Assembly: GCF_900230255.1 (NCBI RefSeq)
Contig: NZ_OCNJ01000009.1
Location: 122,300 to 186,299, forward strand
Reading direction: 5' to 3'
DNA: 64,000 nt
Source of the DNA: Caenispirillum bisanense
GTDB lineage: Bacteria; Pseudomonadota; Alphaproteobacteria; Rhodospirillales; Rhodospirillaceae
Shown here: positions 44,098-52,736 of the stretch, piece after piece
How the letters are laid out: the number at the start of each line of letters is the position of its first letter
Position numbering within the stretch: position 1 is the first letter of the stretch
Notes under the pieces: model-generated
What the model was told of the DNA's origin: nothing
Seen by the model: the letters and a program-made list of their open reading frames with translations, nothing else
Database searches by the model: none
Translations under genes and position numbers: made by a program

Positions 44098-45387
44098 TCA
44101 CCCCACGCGGCGGCGGAAGTCCACCGTCGTCGGCGCGCGGCCGGGCAGGGTGAGGCGGCTTTCGCGCCGCGGCGCCTCGGCGATCACCGTCCCGCCGCGC
44201 ACCACCGCCAGCCGCTCCGCCCGCAGGCGCAGGGCCTCCACGGTGTCGCGCGCCTGCAGCAGGACGAAGTCGGCGCGGCAGCCCGGTTCCAGGCCGTAGC
44301 CCTCCAGGTGGAGCAGGCGGGCCGGGTTCACCGTCACGGCGTCGAAGCTCGCCCGCATGCCGTCGACGCCGGTCATCTGGGCGACGTGCAGGCCCATGTG
44401 GGCGACCTCCAGCATGTCGCCGGTGCCCATGGCGTACCACGGGTCCATGACGCAGTCGTGGCCGAAGGCGACGGTCAGGCCGGCCGCCATCAGTTCCGGC
44501 ACCCGCGTCATGCCGCGGCGCTTGGGGTAGGTGTCGTGGCGGCCCTGCAGGGTGATGTTGATGAGCGGGTTGGCGATCACGCCCACCTGCGCCTCGACCA
44601 TCAGCGGGATCAGCTTGCTGACGTAGTAGGTGTCCATGGAGTGCATGGAGGTCAGGTGCGAGCCCGTCACCCGGCCGTGCAGGCCGAGGCGGTGGGTTTC
44701 CGCCGCCAGGGTCTCGATGTGGCGCGACAGCGGGTCGTCGCTCTCGTCGCAGTGCATGTCGACCAGCAGGCCGCGCTCGGCGGCGATCTCGCACAGGCGG
44801 CGGACGCTGGCGGCGCCGTCGGCCATGGTGCGCTCGAAGTGCGGGATGCCGCCGACGACGTCCACTCCCATGTCGAGCGCCCGCAGCAACTGCGCCTCGG
44901 CGTTGGGCGAGCGCGACAGGCCGTCCTGCGGGAAGGCCACCAGTTGCAGGTCGAGGTAGGGCGCCACCTGCTGCTTCACCGCCAGCAGGGCTTCCGTCGC
45001 CAGCAGGCGCGGGTCGCAGACGTCGACGTGGCTGCGGATGGCGAGCAGGCCGCGGGCCACGGCCCAGTCGCAGTATTCCAGGGCGCGGGCGGCGATGGCC
45101 TCCTGCGTCAGGTCGGGCTTCAGCTCGCCCCACAGGCCGATGCCCTCCAGCAGCGTGCCCGACAGGTTCACCCGCGGCATGCCGTAGGACAGCGTCGAGT
45201 CCATGTGGAAATGGGCGTCGACGAAGGGCGGCGTCACCAGCTGGCCGGCGGCGTCGATCTCGGTCGCGGCGGCGGCCTCGACGGCGGGGCGCACCTCGGC
45301 GATGCGGCCCTGCGCGACGACGATGTCCTGGCCGGTGCGGCCGTCGGGCAGGGTGGCATTGCGGACGATCAGGTCGGGGGCGGACAT
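44098..45387 (-). CDS. amidohydrolase, cytosine deaminase-like
   Basis: 429-residue metal-dependent hydrolase of the CodA type, which deaminates cytosine or related cyclic amides. Metal ligands: the HxH in DAHFHMDSTLSYGMPR, His in GLLVDMHCDESDDPLSRH, His in GSHLTSMHSMD, and Asp in FGHDCVMDPWYAMGTGDML, which matches the CodA motif closely. Last gene of the BMP-transporter operon, 4 bp after the permease stop. That suggests the imported nucleobase is deaminated on arrival. Substrate range (cytosine, creatinine, isoguanine and others in this family) is not certain. Confidence 0.88.
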   Translation of the reverse strand: MSAPDLIVRNATLPDGRTGQDIVVAQGRIAEVRPAVEAAAATEIDAAGQLVTPPFVDAHFHMDSTLSYGMPRVNLSGTLLEGIGLWGELKPDLTQEAIAARALEYCDWAVARGLLAIRSHVDVCDPRLLATEALLAVKQQVAPYLDLQLVAFPQDGLSRSPNAEAQLLRALDMGVDVVGGIPHFERTMADGAASVRRLCEIAAERGLLVDMHCDESDDPLSRHIETLAAETHRLGLHGRVTGSHLTSMHSMDTYYVSKLIPLMVEAQVGVIANPLINITLQGRHDTYPKRRGMTRVPELMAAGLTVAFGHDCVMDPWYAMGTGDMLEVAHMGLHVAQMTGVDGMRASFDAVTVNPARLLHLEGYGLEPGCRADFVLLQARDTVEALRLRAERLAVVRGGTVIAEAPRRESRLTLPGRAPTTVDFRRRVG

Positions 45388-45391
45388 GGCG

Positions 45392-46339
45392 TCAGCGTTC
45401 TCCCTTGCGGAACGGAACCATCAGGGCGCGCGGATAGGCGGCGCGCCGCGACATGACGATGAGGGCGACGATGCTCAGCACGTAGGGCATCATCAGGTAG
45501 ATCTGGTAGGGGATGGCGGCGCCCGACACCTGTTGCAGGCGCGTCTGCAGGGCGTCGAACAGGGCGAACAGCAGGGCTCCGAGCAGCGCCTTGCCGGGCC
45601 GCCACGAGGCGAACACCACCAGCGCGATGCAGATCCAGCCGCGCCCGTTGATCATGTTGAAGAAGAAGGCGTTGAAGGCCGAGAGGGTGAGGAACGCCCC
45701 GCCGACGGCCATGAGCGCGCTGCCCGCCATCACCGCGCCGATGCGCACGCCGGTGACGTTCAGGCCTTGCGCGTCGGCGGCGGCCGGGTTCTCGCCCACC
45801 ATGCGCACCGCCAACCCGACCGGCGTGCGATGGAGCACCCAGGCCACCACCACCACCGCCGCCAGGGCGAAGTAGGTGAGCGGCGTCTGCTGCGCCAGCA
45901 CCGGCCCGATCACCGGCAGACTGCCGAGCAGGCTGCCGTCGCCGATGGGCTGGAAGGGGGTGACGGTGGGCGGCGTCGTCGCCTGCGGCAGCACGAGGCG
46001 ATAGGTGTAGTAGCTCAGGCTGGTCGCCAGCAGAGTCACGCCGATGCCCGTCACGTGCTGCGACAGGCCGAGCGGCACGGTCAGGGCCGCGTGCAGCAGT
46101 CCCGCCAGCATGCCCGCGAGGGCCGCCACCAGCACGCCGGTCCACAGGTCGCCGCCCTGGTAGACGGTCATCCAGCCGACCATGGCGCCGAGGGTCATGA
46201 TGCCCTCGATGCCCAGGTTGAGCACGCCGGCGCGCTCGCACACCAGCTCGCCGAGGGTGCCGAGGATGAGCGGCGTGGCGATGCGCAGCACGGTCGCCCA
46301 CAGGCTGGCGGAAATGAGGATGTCGAGGAAGATGTCCAT
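45392..46339 (-). CDS. BMP-type ABC transporter permease (second subunit)
   Basis: 315-residue permease of the nucleoside/nucleobase importer family (YufQ/NupQ-like), with about eight to nine hydrophobic segments. Characteristic stretch: ATPLILGTLGELVCERAGVLNLGIEGIMTLGAMVGWMTVY, and GLNVTGVRIGAVMAGSALMAVGGAFLTLS with the permease loop. It starts 18 bp after the first permease gene ends and is followed at 4 bp by the deaminase-like gene, so it is in the middle of a tight operon. Confidence 0.92.
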   Translation of the reverse strand: MDIFLDILISASLWATVLRIATPLILGTLGELVCERAGVLNLGIEGIMTLGAMVGWMTVYQGGDLWTGVLVAALAGMLAGLLHAALTVPLGLSQHVTGIGVTLLATSLSYYTYRLVLPQATTPPTVTPFQPIGDGSLLGSLPVIGPVLAQQTPLTYFALAAVVVVAWVLHRTPVGLAVRMVGENPAAADAQGLNVTGVRIGAVMAGSALMAVGGAFLTLSAFNAFFFNMINGRGWICIALVVFASWRPGKALLGALLFALFDALQTRLQQVSGAAIPYQIYLMMPYVLSIVALIVMSRRAAYPRALMVPFRKGER

Positions 46340-46357
46340 GGTCGTCGGTCCCCGTCC

Positions 46358-47407
46358 TCAGCGCCAGCGCAGGCGGTAGCGCACCAGCAGCATGCCGACC
46401 AGCATGCAGAGGAGCGACGCCGCGACCAGCACGTCGGCGATGTAGTTGGGCACGGCGACGGCCCGGCTCATGGCATCCGCCCCGACGAACACGCCGGCCA
46501 CCAGCAGGGCGGCGGCGATGCAGCCGAGCGGGTTCAACTGCGCCAGCATGGCGATGACGATGCCGCCGTAGCCGTAGCCGGGCGACATATCCAGGGTCAG
46601 GTAGCCGGTGCGGCCCATGACCTCGCTGGCGCCCGCGAGGCCCGCGAGGCCGCCCGACAGCAGGGCGACGCGCAGCACCACCCAGTTCACCGGCACGCCG
46701 GCGAAGGCGGCGGCGCGCGGGTTGCTGCCGACGGAGCGGATCTCGTAGCCGAACACGGTGCGCGACTTGATGACCCACACGGCCACCGCCGCCAGCACGG
46801 CGATCACGAGGCCGAGGTGCAGGCGGGTGCGCGGCACCAGGCGCGGCAGCTCGGCGTCGGAGACGACGGGCGCGCTCTGCGGCCAGCCCATGGCCATGGG
46901 GTCCTTCATGGGCCCTTCCAGCATCATGGACACGAACAGCAGCACGATGAAATTGAGCAGCAGGGTGGTCACCACCTCGTCGACGCCGAGGCGCGTCTTG
47001 AGGAAGGCCGGGCCGAGCAGCAGCAGGCCGCCGGCCGCCATGGCGACCAGCATGACGACGGGGATGAGCAGCGGCGCCGGCAGGGAGATCACGCCCGAGC
47101 CCACCGCCACGGCGGCCAGCGCACCCAGGTAGAGCTGCCCCTCGCCGCCGATGTTCCACAGCTTGGCGCGGAAGGCGACGGCGGCGGCGAGGCCGGTCAG
47201 GATCAGCGGCGTCGCCCGCGTCAGCGTCTCGGTCAGGGCGAAGCGGCTGCCGAAGGCGCCGGCGAGCAGGCGGCCGTAAGCCTCCAGCACCGGCGCCCCG
47301 CTCCAGGCGATGAGGCCGGCGCACAGCACGAAGGCGGTCAGCACGGCGCCCGCCGGGGCGGCCAGCGTCAGCCACAGGGGAACGGCGGTGCGTGCCTCAA
47401 GCCGCAT
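46358..47407 (-). CDS. BMP-type ABC transporter permease (first subunit)
   Basis: 349-residue permease related to YufP/NupP. Features: LTETLTRATPLILTGLAAAVAFRAKLWNIGGEGQLYLGALAAVAVGS, the LWNIGGEGQ motif typical of this subunit, and GTNPRAAAFAGVPV-like SVGSNPRAAAFAGVPVNWVVLRVALLSGGLAGLAGASEV near the cytoplasmic loop. The ATG at 47407 overlaps the end of the ATPase gene by 11 bp. A start further upstream would lie entirely inside the ATPase gene. Confidence 0.92.
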   Translation of the reverse strand: MRLEARTAVPLWLTLAAPAGAVLTAFVLCAGLIAWSGAPVLEAYGRLLAGAFGSRFALTETLTRATPLILTGLAAAVAFRAKLWNIGGEGQLYLGALAAVAVGSGVISLPAPLLIPVVMLVAMAAGGLLLLGPAFLKTRLGVDEVVTTLLLNFIVLLFVSMMLEGPMKDPMAMGWPQSAPVVSDAELPRLVPRTRLHLGLVIAVLAAVAVWVIKSRTVFGYEIRSVGSNPRAAAFAGVPVNWVVLRVALLSGGLAGLAGASEVMGRTGYLTLDMSPGYGYGGIVIAMLAQLNPLGCIAAALLVAGVFVGADAMSRAVAVPNYIADVLVAASLLCMLVGMLLVRYRLRWR

Positions 47408-48944
47408 GATGGCCCTCCTCGCCGGCCATGAGCAGGCCGAGGCGGCGCACGTCCACCTCCTCGCGCGCCATGGGGGCGGACAGGCGGCCGGCATGGATGA
47501 CGGCGACGCGGTCGGCCAGCGCCAGCACCTCGTCCAGGTCTTCCGAGATGAGCAGCACGCCGGCGCCGTGGCCGCGCGCCTCCAGCAGGCGCTCGTGGAC
47601 GTAGGTCACGGCGCCGATGTCGAGGCCGCGGGTCGGCTGGTTGGCCAGGATGAAGCCCGGCCGCCGCGCCAGCGTGCGGCCGAGGATGAGTTTCTGCATG
47701 TTGCCCCCGGAGAGCAGCCGCGTCACCGCCTCGGGCGACGGGCAGCGCACGTCGAAATCGCGGATCAGGTCACCGGCATGGGCGCGGGCGGCGCCGCGCT
47801 TGAGGAAGCCGGCGCGCTGGAAATCGGGCTCGCGGTAGCGCTCGGCGATGAGGTTCTCCCACACCGCCATGTCGCCGACCAGCCCTTCGGCGTGGCGGTC
47901 CTCGGGGATGCGGCCGACGCCGAGGCGCACGAAGTGGGACGGCTTGTGGCGGGCGATGGGGTCGCCGAACAGCAGGATCTGCCCGGCCGACGGGGCGGCC
48001 ATGCCGCTCACCAGGTCGGCCAGCGTCGACTGGCCGTTGCCGGAGACGCCGGCGATGCCGAGGATCTCGTGGCGGTGCACGGCGAGGTCGGCGTCGCGCA
48101 GCGGCACCCGCACGCGCGGCCCGGCGACGGTGACGCGCTTCAGCTCCAGCGCCGGCGGGCCGGGCGGCAGGGGCGTGCGGCTCGGCGCCGTCACCTCGCG
48201 CCCGACCATGAGGGCGGCGAGGCCGGCGCGATCGAGCCCGGCGGTGTCGCGCACGGCGACGCAGCGGCCCTGGCGCAGCACGGCGACGCGGCGGCTGACC
48301 GCCATCACTTCCGGCAGCTTGTGGGAAATGAAGATGACCGACAGCCCTTCGTCCACCATGCGGCGCAGCGTCGCGAACAGGCGCTCGCTCTCCTGCGGCG
48401 TCAGGACGGCGGTGGGCTCGTCGAGGATGAGGATGCGGGCTTCGCGGTAGAGCGCCTTCAGGATCTCCACCCGCTGGCGCTCGCCGACCGACAGGTCGCC
48501 GACGCGGCGGTCGGGGTCGACGGCGAGGCCGAAGCGCTCCGCCAGATCGGCGAGGCGGGCGCGGGCGCGGCGGCGATCCTGCCACGGGCGCCACAGCGAC
48601 TCGGTGCCGATCATGACGTTGTCGAGCACGGTGAGGTTCTCGGCCAGCGTGAAGTGCTGGTGGACCATGCCGAGCCCGGCGGCGATGGCGGCCTTGGGCG
48701 AGCCGTGCGGCAGGGCGCGGCCGAACACCTCCACGCGCCCCTCGTCCGGCACGTAATGGCCGAACAGGATGTTCATGAGGGTGGTCTTGCCGGCCCCGTT
48801 CTCGCCGAGCAGCGCCAGCACCTCCCCCTTCCGCAGGTCGAGGGAGATGCCGTCGTTGGCGGTCAGGCTGCCGAACCGCTTGGTGATGCCGTCGAGCCGG
48901 AGCGTCAGCTCCGGCCCGTCGGGTGCGCTGGCCGCTGCCGTCAT
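47397..48944 (-). CDS. BMP-type ABC transporter ATP-binding protein (two ATPase domains)
   Basis: 515-residue double ATPase of the NupO/RbsA type. N-terminal domain: Walker A GENGAGKT, signature LSVGERQR, Walker B ILILDEPTAVLTP. C-terminal domain: degenerate Walker A GVSGNGQS, signature LSGGNMQK, and NQPTRGLD at the Walker B site. Such asymmetry is usual in sugar/nucleoside importers of this class. Start overlaps the stop of the binding-protein gene (ATGA at 48941-48944), so synthesis is coupled. Confidence 0.93.
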   Translation of the reverse strand: MTAAASAPDGPELTLRLDGITKRFGSLTANDGISLDLRKGEVLALLGENGAGKTTLMNILFGHYVPDEGRVEVFGRALPHGSPKAAIAAGLGMVHQHFTLAENLTVLDNVMIGTESLWRPWQDRRRARARLADLAERFGLAVDPDRRVGDLSVGERQRVEILKALYREARILILDEPTAVLTPQESERLFATLRRMVDEGLSVIFISHKLPEVMAVSRRVAVLRQGRCVAVRDTAGLDRAGLAALMVGREVTAPSRTPLPPGPPALELKRVTVAGPRVRVPLRDADLAVHRHEILGIAGVSGNGQSTLADLVSGMAAPSAGQILLFGDPIARHKPSHFVRLGVGRIPEDRHAEGLVGDMAVWENLIAERYREPDFQRAGFLKRGAARAHAGDLIRDFDVRCPSPEAVTRLLSGGNMQKLILGRTLARRPGFILANQPTRGLDIGAVTYVHERLLEARGHGAGVLLISEDLDEVLALADRVAVIHAGRLSAPMAREEVDVRRLGLLMAGEEGHHAA

Positions 48945-49930
48945 AGGGTGGACTTCGGCTCGCTGTCGTCGACCTTCACGGTGAAGGAGCCGTCGAGGAT
49001 GGCCTTCTGCTTGGCCTCCACCTTGGCCTTCAGGTCGGCCGGCACCTTGCTCTCGAAGGTGCCGAGCGGGGCGAGGCTGCCGCCGCCGTGCTTCATGTAG
49101 CTGTAGAGGCCGTAGTCCTCGGCCTTGAAGCTGCCGTCCTTCACCGCCGCGATGGCCTTGTCGATGGTCGGCTCCATGTGCCACAGCGCGCTCGCCACCA
49201 CGGTGTCGGGGTACTGGGCCTGGGTGTCGATGACGTTGCCGATGGCGAGCACGCCCTTTTCCTTGGCGGCGTCGGACACGCCGAAGCGCTCGGCGTACAT
49301 CACGTCGGCGCCGCGCTCGATCATGGCGAAGGCCGATTCCTTGGCCTTGGGCGGGTCGAACCAGCTGCCGATGAACGAGACCATGAACTTGACGTCCGGG
49401 TTGATCTCCTTGGCGCCGGCCATGAAGGCGTGCATCAGGCGGTTGACCTCGGGGATGGGGTAGCCGCCGACGATGCCGATGACGTTCGACTTGGTCATGC
49501 CGCCGGCGATCATGCCGGTCAGGTAGGACGGTTCGTGGATGAAGTTGTCGAAGACCGCGAAGTTCGGGTCCTGCGCCGGGAACGACGAGCCCATGAGGAA
49601 GGCCGTCTCCGGGTAGTCCTTGGCGACCCGGCGGGCCGCCTGCTCGACCGCGAAGGCCTCGCCGACCACGAGGTCGCTGCCGCCCTCGGCGTATTCGCGC
49701 ATGACGCGCTCGTAGTCGGCGTTGGCGACCGATTCGGAATAGTCGTAGTCGATGTCGCCGCGCTCTTCGGCGGCGGTCAGTGCCTTGTGGATGCGGCTCA
49801 CCCACTGCTGCTCCACCGGCACCGTGTAGACGCCGGAGACCTTCAGCTTCTCGGCCGCCTCGGCGACGCTCATACCCCCGGCCGCGGCGACCGCCGCCAC
49901 GACCGCCGCCATCACGTACTTCCGGATCAT
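48941..49930 (-). CDS. BMP-family substrate-binding protein of ABC transporter
   Basis: 329-residue periplasmic protein of the BmpA/PnrA family, which binds purine nucleosides or nucleobases. It begins with a signal peptide (YVMAAVVAAVAAAGGMSVAEA, no lipobox) and has KVSGVYTVPVEQQWVSRIHKAL, DLVVGEAFAVEQAARRVAKDYPETAFLMGSSF and VIGIVGGYPIPEVNRLMHAF, the typical BMP signature region. The first gene of an operon with one ATPase, two permeases and a deaminase-like hydrolase, which supports a nucleobase as ligand; which one is not shown. Confidence 0.93.
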   Translation of the reverse strand: MIRKYVMAAVVAAVAAAGGMSVAEAAEKLKVSGVYTVPVEQQWVSRIHKALTAAEERGDIDYDYSESVANADYERVMREYAEGGSDLVVGEAFAVEQAARRVAKDYPETAFLMGSSFPAQDPNFAVFDNFIHEPSYLTGMIAGGMTKSNVIGIVGGYPIPEVNRLMHAFMAGAKEINPDVKFMVSFIGSWFDPPKAKESAFAMIERGADVMYAERFGVSDAAKEKGVLAIGNVIDTQAQYPDTVVASALWHMEPTIDKAIAAVKDGSFKAEDYGLYSYMKHGGGSLAPLGTFESKVPADLKAKVEAKQKAILDGSFTVKVDDSEPKSTL

Positions 49931-49967
49931 GCGATGTGCCTCCCTCGCAGATGAACCCCAATGGACC

Positions 49968-50405
49968 CTAGAACCGCGTGATCAGCCAGGCGCCCGCGAA
50001 CAGCAGGACGGCGCCGGCGACGCGCAGGAGCGTGAGCGGGTGCGGCGCCGCCAGCACCCCGAAATGATCGAGCAGAAGGGACGCCGTCAGCTGGCCGGCG
50101 ATGACGAGCGCGATGGTCGCCGCCGCCCCCAGATGCTGCACGGAAACGATGGCCGCCGCCACATAGAAGGCACCGAGCAGCCCGCCCGCCCACAGCCACG
50201 GCGTCGTCGGCAGCTGGCCGAGCGTCGGCAGCGGCGCCCGCTGCACCAGCAGGAACAGGGCGAGGCCGACGGTGCCGACGAGGAAGGAGGTGCAGGCCGC
50301 CCACACCGGGCCGCCGATGCTCTGCCCCAGGCGAGCGTTGATGAGGGCCTGCAAGGGCAGCAGGGCGCCGCCCACGGCGGCCAGCGCGATGAAGCCCCAC
50401 TGCAT
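49968..50405 (-). CDS. DMT-family transporter (DUF606/YdcZ type)
   Basis: 145-residue protein, almost entirely hydrophobic, with five predicted helices in the half-size DMT arrangement (MQWGFIALAAVGGALLPLQALINARLG at the start, VIAGQLTASLLLDHFGVLAAPHPLTLLRVAGAVLLFAGAWL at the end). The helix signature LPLQALINARLGQSIGGP is typical of YdcZ/DUF606 proteins; function unknown. Start ATG at 50405 after GGGGGACGC. It lies 38 bp upstream of the BMP-binding-protein gene on the same strand, so it may be part of that transcript. Confidence 0.88.
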   Translation of the reverse strand: MQWGFIALAAVGGALLPLQALINARLGQSIGGPVWAACTSFLVGTVGLALFLLVQRAPLPTLGQLPTTPWLWAGGLLGAFYVAAAIVSVQHLGAAATIALVIAGQLTASLLLDHFGVLAAPHPLTLLRVAGAVLLFAGAWLITRF

Positions 50406-50564
50406 GCGTCCCCCGAGCCCCCACTTGTTCTGCCTAATTGCAAGGCAGTGTCCGACCGTTGCGCTAAGTTTGACCGATTGGACAGCGTTCGTAAATGGGC
50501 ATGCACGGAACGGCGCCCTGACCGACGTGGGGCGCCGTGCTATCCTGCGCGTCCTGACCAGCGG

Positions 50565-52718
50565 ATGACGGATGCGCGCGTGACGGGAACGCCCCACGAC
50601 AAGGACCTGGTGCTCGTGGGCGGCGGCCACAGCCATGTGCACGTGCTGAAGATGTTCGGCATGCGGCCGCTGCCGGGCGTGCGCCTGACGCTGGTGACGC
50701 GCACGGCGGAGACGCCCTATTCCGGCATGCTGCCGGGCTTCGTCGCCGGTTGCTACGACCACGACCAGATCCACCTGGACCTCGTGCGCCTCGCCCGCTT
50801 CGCCGGCGCCCGGCTGGTGCTGGCCGAGGCCTGCGGGCTCGACCGCGCCGCCCGGCGGGTGCTGCTGCCGGGGCGGCCGCCGCTGCGCTACGACCTCCTG
50901 TCGCTCGACATCGGCTCCACCCCGCGGGCCGACGACGTGCCGGGGGCGCTGGAGCACGTGACGCGCCTCAAGCCCGTCGACCGGCTGGCGGAGCGCTGGC
51001 GCGCCCTGACCGAGCGGGTGCTGGCCGCCGACCACCGCCTGCGGCTGGTCATGGTCGGCGGTGGAGCGGCGGGGATCGAGGTGGCGCTGGGGGCCGAGCA
51101 CGCCCTGCGCCTGCGCCTGCGTGCCGCCGGGCGCGAGGCGCTGACGCCCGCGGTGGCGCTGGTCACCGGCGGCCGGCTGCTCGCCGGCCACGCCCCGGCG
51201 GTGCGCACGGCCTTCCTGGCCGAGGCGGCGCGGCGCGGCGTCGCGGTGCGGGAAGACGCGCGGGTGGCGCGGGTGGAGGCCGGCGCGCTGGTGATGGCGG
51301 ACGACCGCCGCATCCCCTTCGACGAATGCCTGTGGGCGACCCAGGCGGCGGGGGCGCCGTGGCTGGCGGAGACGGGCCTCGCGCTCGACGACGCCGGCTT
51401 CGTGCTGGTGACGGAGACGCTGCAGAGCGTGACCGACCCGCTGGTGCTGGCGGCGGGCGACGTCGCCACCATGGTCGGGCACCCGCGCCCCAAGGCGGGC
51501 GTCATGGCGGTGCGCCAGGGACCGCCGCTGACGGAAAACCTGCGCCGCCTGATCACGGGCCAAGCGCCGCAGCCGTTCCGGCCGCAGAAGCGCTTCCTCG
51601 CCCTCATCGGCACCGGCGACGGCCGCGCGGTGGCGTCGCGCGGCCGGTTCACGGCGCAAGGCGCCTGGGTGTGGCGGTGGAAGGATCACGTCGACCGCAC
51701 CTGGATGCGCAAGTACCAGGAGCTGCCGGAGATGCGGCTGCCGGCCGCGGTCATGGACCCCGATGCCATGCGCTGCGCCGACTGCGGCGGCAAGGTGGCG
51801 GCCGACGTGCTGCGGCGGGCGCTGGCACGCCTCGGCCTCGCCGCCGCCCCCGCCGACGCCGCCGAGATCCCGGTGCCGCCGGGGGCGCGGCTGGTGCAGT
51901 CGGTGGATCATTTCCGCGCCTTCGTCGGCGACCCGTGGCTCATGGGCCGCATCGCCGCCGTGCACGCCCTGTCGGACCTGGAGGCCATGGGCGCCCGGCC
52001 GGTGGCGGCGCTCGCCATCGTCGGCCTGCCGGCGGCGGCGGATGGCCTGCTGGAGGACGATCTGGTGCAGGTGCTCGACGGCGCCCGCTCGGTCCTGCCC
52101 AGCATCGTCGGCGGCCACACGGCGGAGTCCGACTCCATGACGGTCGGCTTCGCGGTGACCGGTGCGCTGCAAGGCCCGGGCCGGAGCAAGGGCGGCCTGC
52201 GACCGGGGGAGGCGCTGGTGCTGACCAAGCCGCTCGGCACCGGCACCCTGCTCGCCGCCGCCATGCGCGGACGGGCGAAGGGGCGCTGGGTGGCGGCCGC
52301 GCTCGACGCCATGGCCGAGCCCAACGCGGCGGCGGCGGCGGCCTTCACCGCGGCCGGCGTGACCGGCTGCACCGACGTGACGGGCTTCGGGCTGCTGGGC
52401 CATCTGGTGGAGATGCTGGAGGCCTCGGGCGTCGACGCCGAGGTGGACACGGCCACCCTGCCGGCGCTCGACGGGGCGGCAGAGACGTTGGCGGCGGGGT
52501 TGGTAAGCAGCCTGCACCCGGCCAACCTGCGATTCGCGGTGGCGGCGGAAGGGGCGGCGGTGCCGGCCCTCCTCACCGATCCGCAGACGGCCGGCGGTCT
52601 GCTGGCGGGAGTGCCGGCGGACCGCCTGGACGCCGTTCTCGCGGCCCTGCCGGCGGCGCGGGTCGTCGGGCGGGTGACGCCGCGCGCCGGCACGGGGCCG
52701 CAGGTGGTGCTGCGGTAG
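50565..52718 (+). CDS. selD: selenide, water dikinase fused to an NADH dehydrogenase-like domain
   Basis: 717 residues in two parts. Residues 1 to about 380 form a pyridine-nucleotide-disulfide-type FAD domain (VLVGGGHSHVHVLKMFGM, VMVGGGAAGIEVALG, AAGDVATMVGHPRPKAGVMAVRQG). From about 395 it is SelD, which makes selenophosphate from selenide and ATP. The catalytic Cys is in RCADCGGKVAADVL (C404, C407), with SVDHFRAFVGDPWLMGRIAAVHALSDLEAMGA, VGGHTAESDSMTVGFAVTG and DVTGFGLLGHLVEMLEASG following. The fused layout is known from some rhizobia and cyanobacteria. The ATG at 50565 is the first in-frame start near the promoter-like region (TTGACC at 50470). No selA, selB or tRNA-Sec is in the window. 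Confidence 0.93.
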   Translation: MTDARVTGTPHDKDLVLVGGGHSHVHVLKMFGMRPLPGVRLTLVTRTAETPYSGMLPGFVAGCYDHDQIHLDLVRLARFAGARLVLAEACGLDRAARRVLLPGRPPLRYDLLSLDIGSTPRADDVPGALEHVTRLKPVDRLAERWRALTERVLAADHRLRLVMVGGGAAGIEVALGAEHALRLRLRAAGREALTPAVALVTGGRLLAGHAPAVRTAFLAEAARRGVAVREDARVARVEAGALVMADDRRIPFDECLWATQAAGAPWLAETGLALDDAGFVLVTETLQSVTDPLVLAAGDVATMVGHPRPKAGVMAVRQGPPLTENLRRLITGQAPQPFRPQKRFLALIGTGDGRAVASRGRFTAQGAWVWRWKDHVDRTWMRKYQELPEMRLPAAVMDPDAMRCADCGGKVAADVLRRALARLGLAAAPADAAEIPVPPGARLVQSVDHFRAFVGDPWLMGRIAAVHALSDLEAMGARPVAALAIVGLPAAADGLLEDDLVQVLDGARSVLPSIVGGHTAESDSMTVGFAVTGALQGPGRSKGGLRPGEALVLTKPLGTGTLLAAAMRGRAKGRWVAAALDAMAEPNAAAAAAFTAAGVTGCTDVTGFGLLGHLVEMLEASGVDAEVDTATLPALDGAAETLAAGLVSSLHPANLRFAVAAEGAAVPALLTDPQTAGGLLAGVPADRLDAVLAALPAARVVGRVTPRAGTGPQVVLR

Positions 52719-52736
52719 ACGCCGACGGGCCGGCCC

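Noticed and set aside
43696..45456. Long plus-strand open frame across the repeat array and the deaminase gene
   Set aside because: It runs through tandem repeats and then antisense to a clear CodA-like gene; the predicted protein is repetitive without motifs.
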